NCBI GenBank assembly: GCA_020722685.1
Contig: DYKH01000274.1
Span: forward strand, 1 to 6,053
DNA length: 6,053 bases
Reading direction: 5' to 3'
Origin: Caldithrix sp.
GTDB lineage: Bacteria; KSB1; UBA2214; DYKH01
How positions within the stretch are numbered: position 1 is the first letter of the stretch; the number at the start of each line of letters is the position of its first letter. Made by a program: the position numbers and the translations under genes. Positions 5,015 through 6,053 of this stretch are shown piece by piece. Under the pieces are notes generated by a model. That model was given only the letters and a program-made list of their open reading frames with translations. It searched no databases and was not told the origin of the DNA.

Positions 5015-5614
5015 TTACTCGGATGCCAACTGACTAGCAACGCGACCAATAAAGGCTGATGCAGCTTTGTCGTTGAATTCAACGCCTATACTTGCATCGA
5101 CAGGTTCCAGAACTGAAAGCGAAGGAACCTTTTTGCCGTTGGAATCATGGTACAACGCGACTGCGCTTTGATAACCTTTCTTGACGGCTGGAAACTTGTT
5201 CAAAATGCCCTTGGTGTCGGTTACAAACCTTCCCACAACATACCCGACTTCACGATATTCATGTAGATTACGCTCCAGCAGATTGAGGAAGCGCGGATTG
5301 TCCACCGACAGGAGTGAGGTGATCTGCTTGGCATTGTCACCAAAATGCGCCTTCAAGGCTTGATTGATGGTTTTCAGATAGATGTGGAGTGCATCTTTAC
5401 GCATACCTTCTTCGGAGGCCGTGCCGAGTGCGCCGCCCAAGTGGTAGAGGTGGTGCTGGTTGATTCCTTCCAGTTCCTCAATGCGAGCTTCAAGTTCATT
5501 GGCATAAGCCTTCCATGACGCCGTGTTTTGTTGATGAATGGCATTGTTCCTTGCTTCCCGGCTGAGATGGGCGCGCTTGGCGTAGGCTGCAAAAAGAAGT
5601 TCGTCGTTATTCAT
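5015..5614 (-). CDS. Hypothetical 199-residue protein with a predicted coiled coil
   Basis: I do not recognise this family. The 199-residue protein is soluble-looking, with no signal peptide or membrane segment. Residues 1-50 are charged and helical, ending in a likely coiled coil (ANELEARIEELEGI, about 38-51). The middle (about 56-140) looks helical, including RFLNLLERNLHEYREVGYVVGRFV. The C-terminal third is mixed, with VPSLSVLEPVDASIGVEF. The start ATG (5612-5614) is well supported: AGAGGA stands eight bases upstream on the minus strand, and a strong promoter lies about 60-90 bases upstream. The spacing and sequence of this ribosome site closely match that of the alpA gene (GAGGACATCA). 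It reads toward the TraY remnant and ends four bases from its stop. A complete, expressed gene of unknown role is most likely. Confidence 0.78.
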   Translation of the reverse strand: MNNDELLFAAYAKRAHLSREARNNAIHQQNTASWKAYANELEARIEELEGINQHHLYHLGGALGTASEEGMRKDALHIYLKTINQALKAHFGDNAKQITSLLSVDNPRFLNLLERNLHEYREVGYVVGRFVTDTKGILNKFPAVKKGYQSAVALYHDSNGKKVPSLSVLEPVDASIGVEFNDKAASAFIGRVASQLASE

Positions 5615-5671
5615 GATGATGTCCTCTTGAAAAAGCGGGATGTTTTTTCGTTTATTTTTTTAACGTGAGAT

Positions 5672-5688
5672 CATTATAGCGGATAATG
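5672..5688. promoter_or_regulatory. Possible operator palindrome over the -10 box
   Basis: CATTAT (5672-5677) and ATAATG (5683-5688) form a perfect 6-bp inverted repeat with a 5-base centre. One arm covers most of the -10 box of the leftward promoter, so a dimeric repressor bound here would block transcription. The palindrome is short and could be chance in AT-rich sequence. Confidence 0.33.
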
Positions 5689-5701
5689 TCTTGAAAATCA
5701 A
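5673..5701 (-). promoter_or_regulatory. Sigma70-type promoter for the 199-residue gene
   Basis: On the minus strand TTGATT (5696-5701) is followed after exactly 17 bases by a perfect TATAAT (5673-5678). This is the best promoter match in the window. Transcription would start near 5666, giving a leader of about 50 bases before ATG 5614 that is rich in A runs. The -35 box matches four of six consensus bases. Confidence 0.78.
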
Positions 5702-5741
5702 GGGGTTGAGGTTATTGGGCTTGGTGTTGTTGCTCATGAAT

Positions 5742-6053
5742 TCATCCCGGCTCGCGAAACACGGGGTCATCGGATTTGGAATTTTCATGCACCGTCATGG
5801 ATGAGAGCATCTTGCGTGCGATGGATTGCTCATATTGATCAACATGCTCACGAAGCTCGCGATATACATCACCGACTGTGCAAGTGATGCCAATAGACTC
5901 AAAGCCCTCATCCCCTCTGTCAATAGGGATGTCGCCACAAAGAATGGATTTAACCATTTCAAAGGATGACTCAATATTTGTGGCATCAACTTGATTCAAG
6001 ATATCCTGAACAGTTTTTCCGTTTTTCATAAAAAAAAGGATGTCATAGAGATC
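5742..6053 (-). CDS. Partial hypothetical protein running off the right edge
   Basis: The frame is open to the last base of the window, giving at least 103 residues. I treat it as 5'-partial rather than starting at ATG 6027-6029. The ATG is preceded by eight T and has no ribosome site, and the upstream codons (DLYDILFF) read naturally into MKNGKTVQDILNQ. The protein is acidic and apparently soluble, with a helix around VGDVYRELREHVDQYEQSIARKM and a polar C-terminus ending FREPG. I do not recognise it. It lies in the same direction as the 199-residue gene, 127 bases upstream of that gene's start, but the intervening promoter suggests they need not be co-transcribed. A start at the internal ATG (95 residues) remains the alternative. 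Confidence 0.62.
   Translation of the reverse strand, partial: DLYDILFFMKNGKTVQDILNQVDATNIESSFEMVKSILCGDIPIDRGDEGFESIGITCTVGDVYRELREHVDQYEQSIARKMLSSMTVHENSKSDDPVFREPG

Overview
The window looks like part of a proteobacterial mobile element: a mobilizable plasmid or an integrated mobilizable island, most likely from a gamma- or betaproteobacterium. The MOBQ relaxase, the RSF1010-like nic sequence, the TraD-type accessory protein, the AlpA regulator and the IncI/Dot-Icm-type TraY fragment all point to such a host. The species cannot be read from the sequence. There are no rRNA or tRNA genes, no CRISPR array and no insertion sequence. I recognise no complete replication initiator, integrase or self-transfer apparatus.

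Layout. Positions 1-366 hold a strong bidirectional terminator near the left edge, then about 300 bases with no convincing gene, ending in two tandem mini-hairpins. Positions 367-2434 are a mobilization module. A 523-residue MobA/MobL relaxase reads leftward and a 102-residue TraD/MobC-like accessory protein reads rightward. The 187-base divergent spacer between them contains a likely oriT: a perfect 9-bp inverted repeat followed after 10 bases by TAAGTGCG^CC. An 11-bp inverted repeat brackets this oriT and lies at the start regions of both genes.

Positions 2435-2613 are a non-coding spacer with nested inverted repeats. After it come an AlpA-type regulator and, 32 bases further on, a 367-codon gene. 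That gene looks like a DUF927 helicase/primase-type protein with its central ATPase removed, the N-terminal and C-terminal parts being fused. Its 3' part carries a hairpin and five copies of CCACAGTT in both orientations. Its reading frame appears to hand over to another frame around 3850-3900 (140 codons, TAG at 4180-4182), which suggests either a frameshift or an overlapping small gene. The same frame resumes directly after that TAG as the C-terminal 275 residues of a DotA/TraY-family membrane protein, a 5'-truncated relic of a type IV secretion/conjugation locus.

Positions 5015-6053 carry two leftward genes I do not recognise. The 199-residue one has a clear sigma70-type promoter with a possible operator. 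The last runs off the right edge of the window.

How the parts fit: the relaxase, TraD-like protein and oriT form a mobilization cassette that would depend on a helper conjugation system in the same cell. AlpA and the DUF927 derivative are typical cargo or maintenance genes of such elements. The TraY fragment and the frame changes show a mosaic built by recombination and deletion. All family assignments were made by eye from motifs, without a database search.
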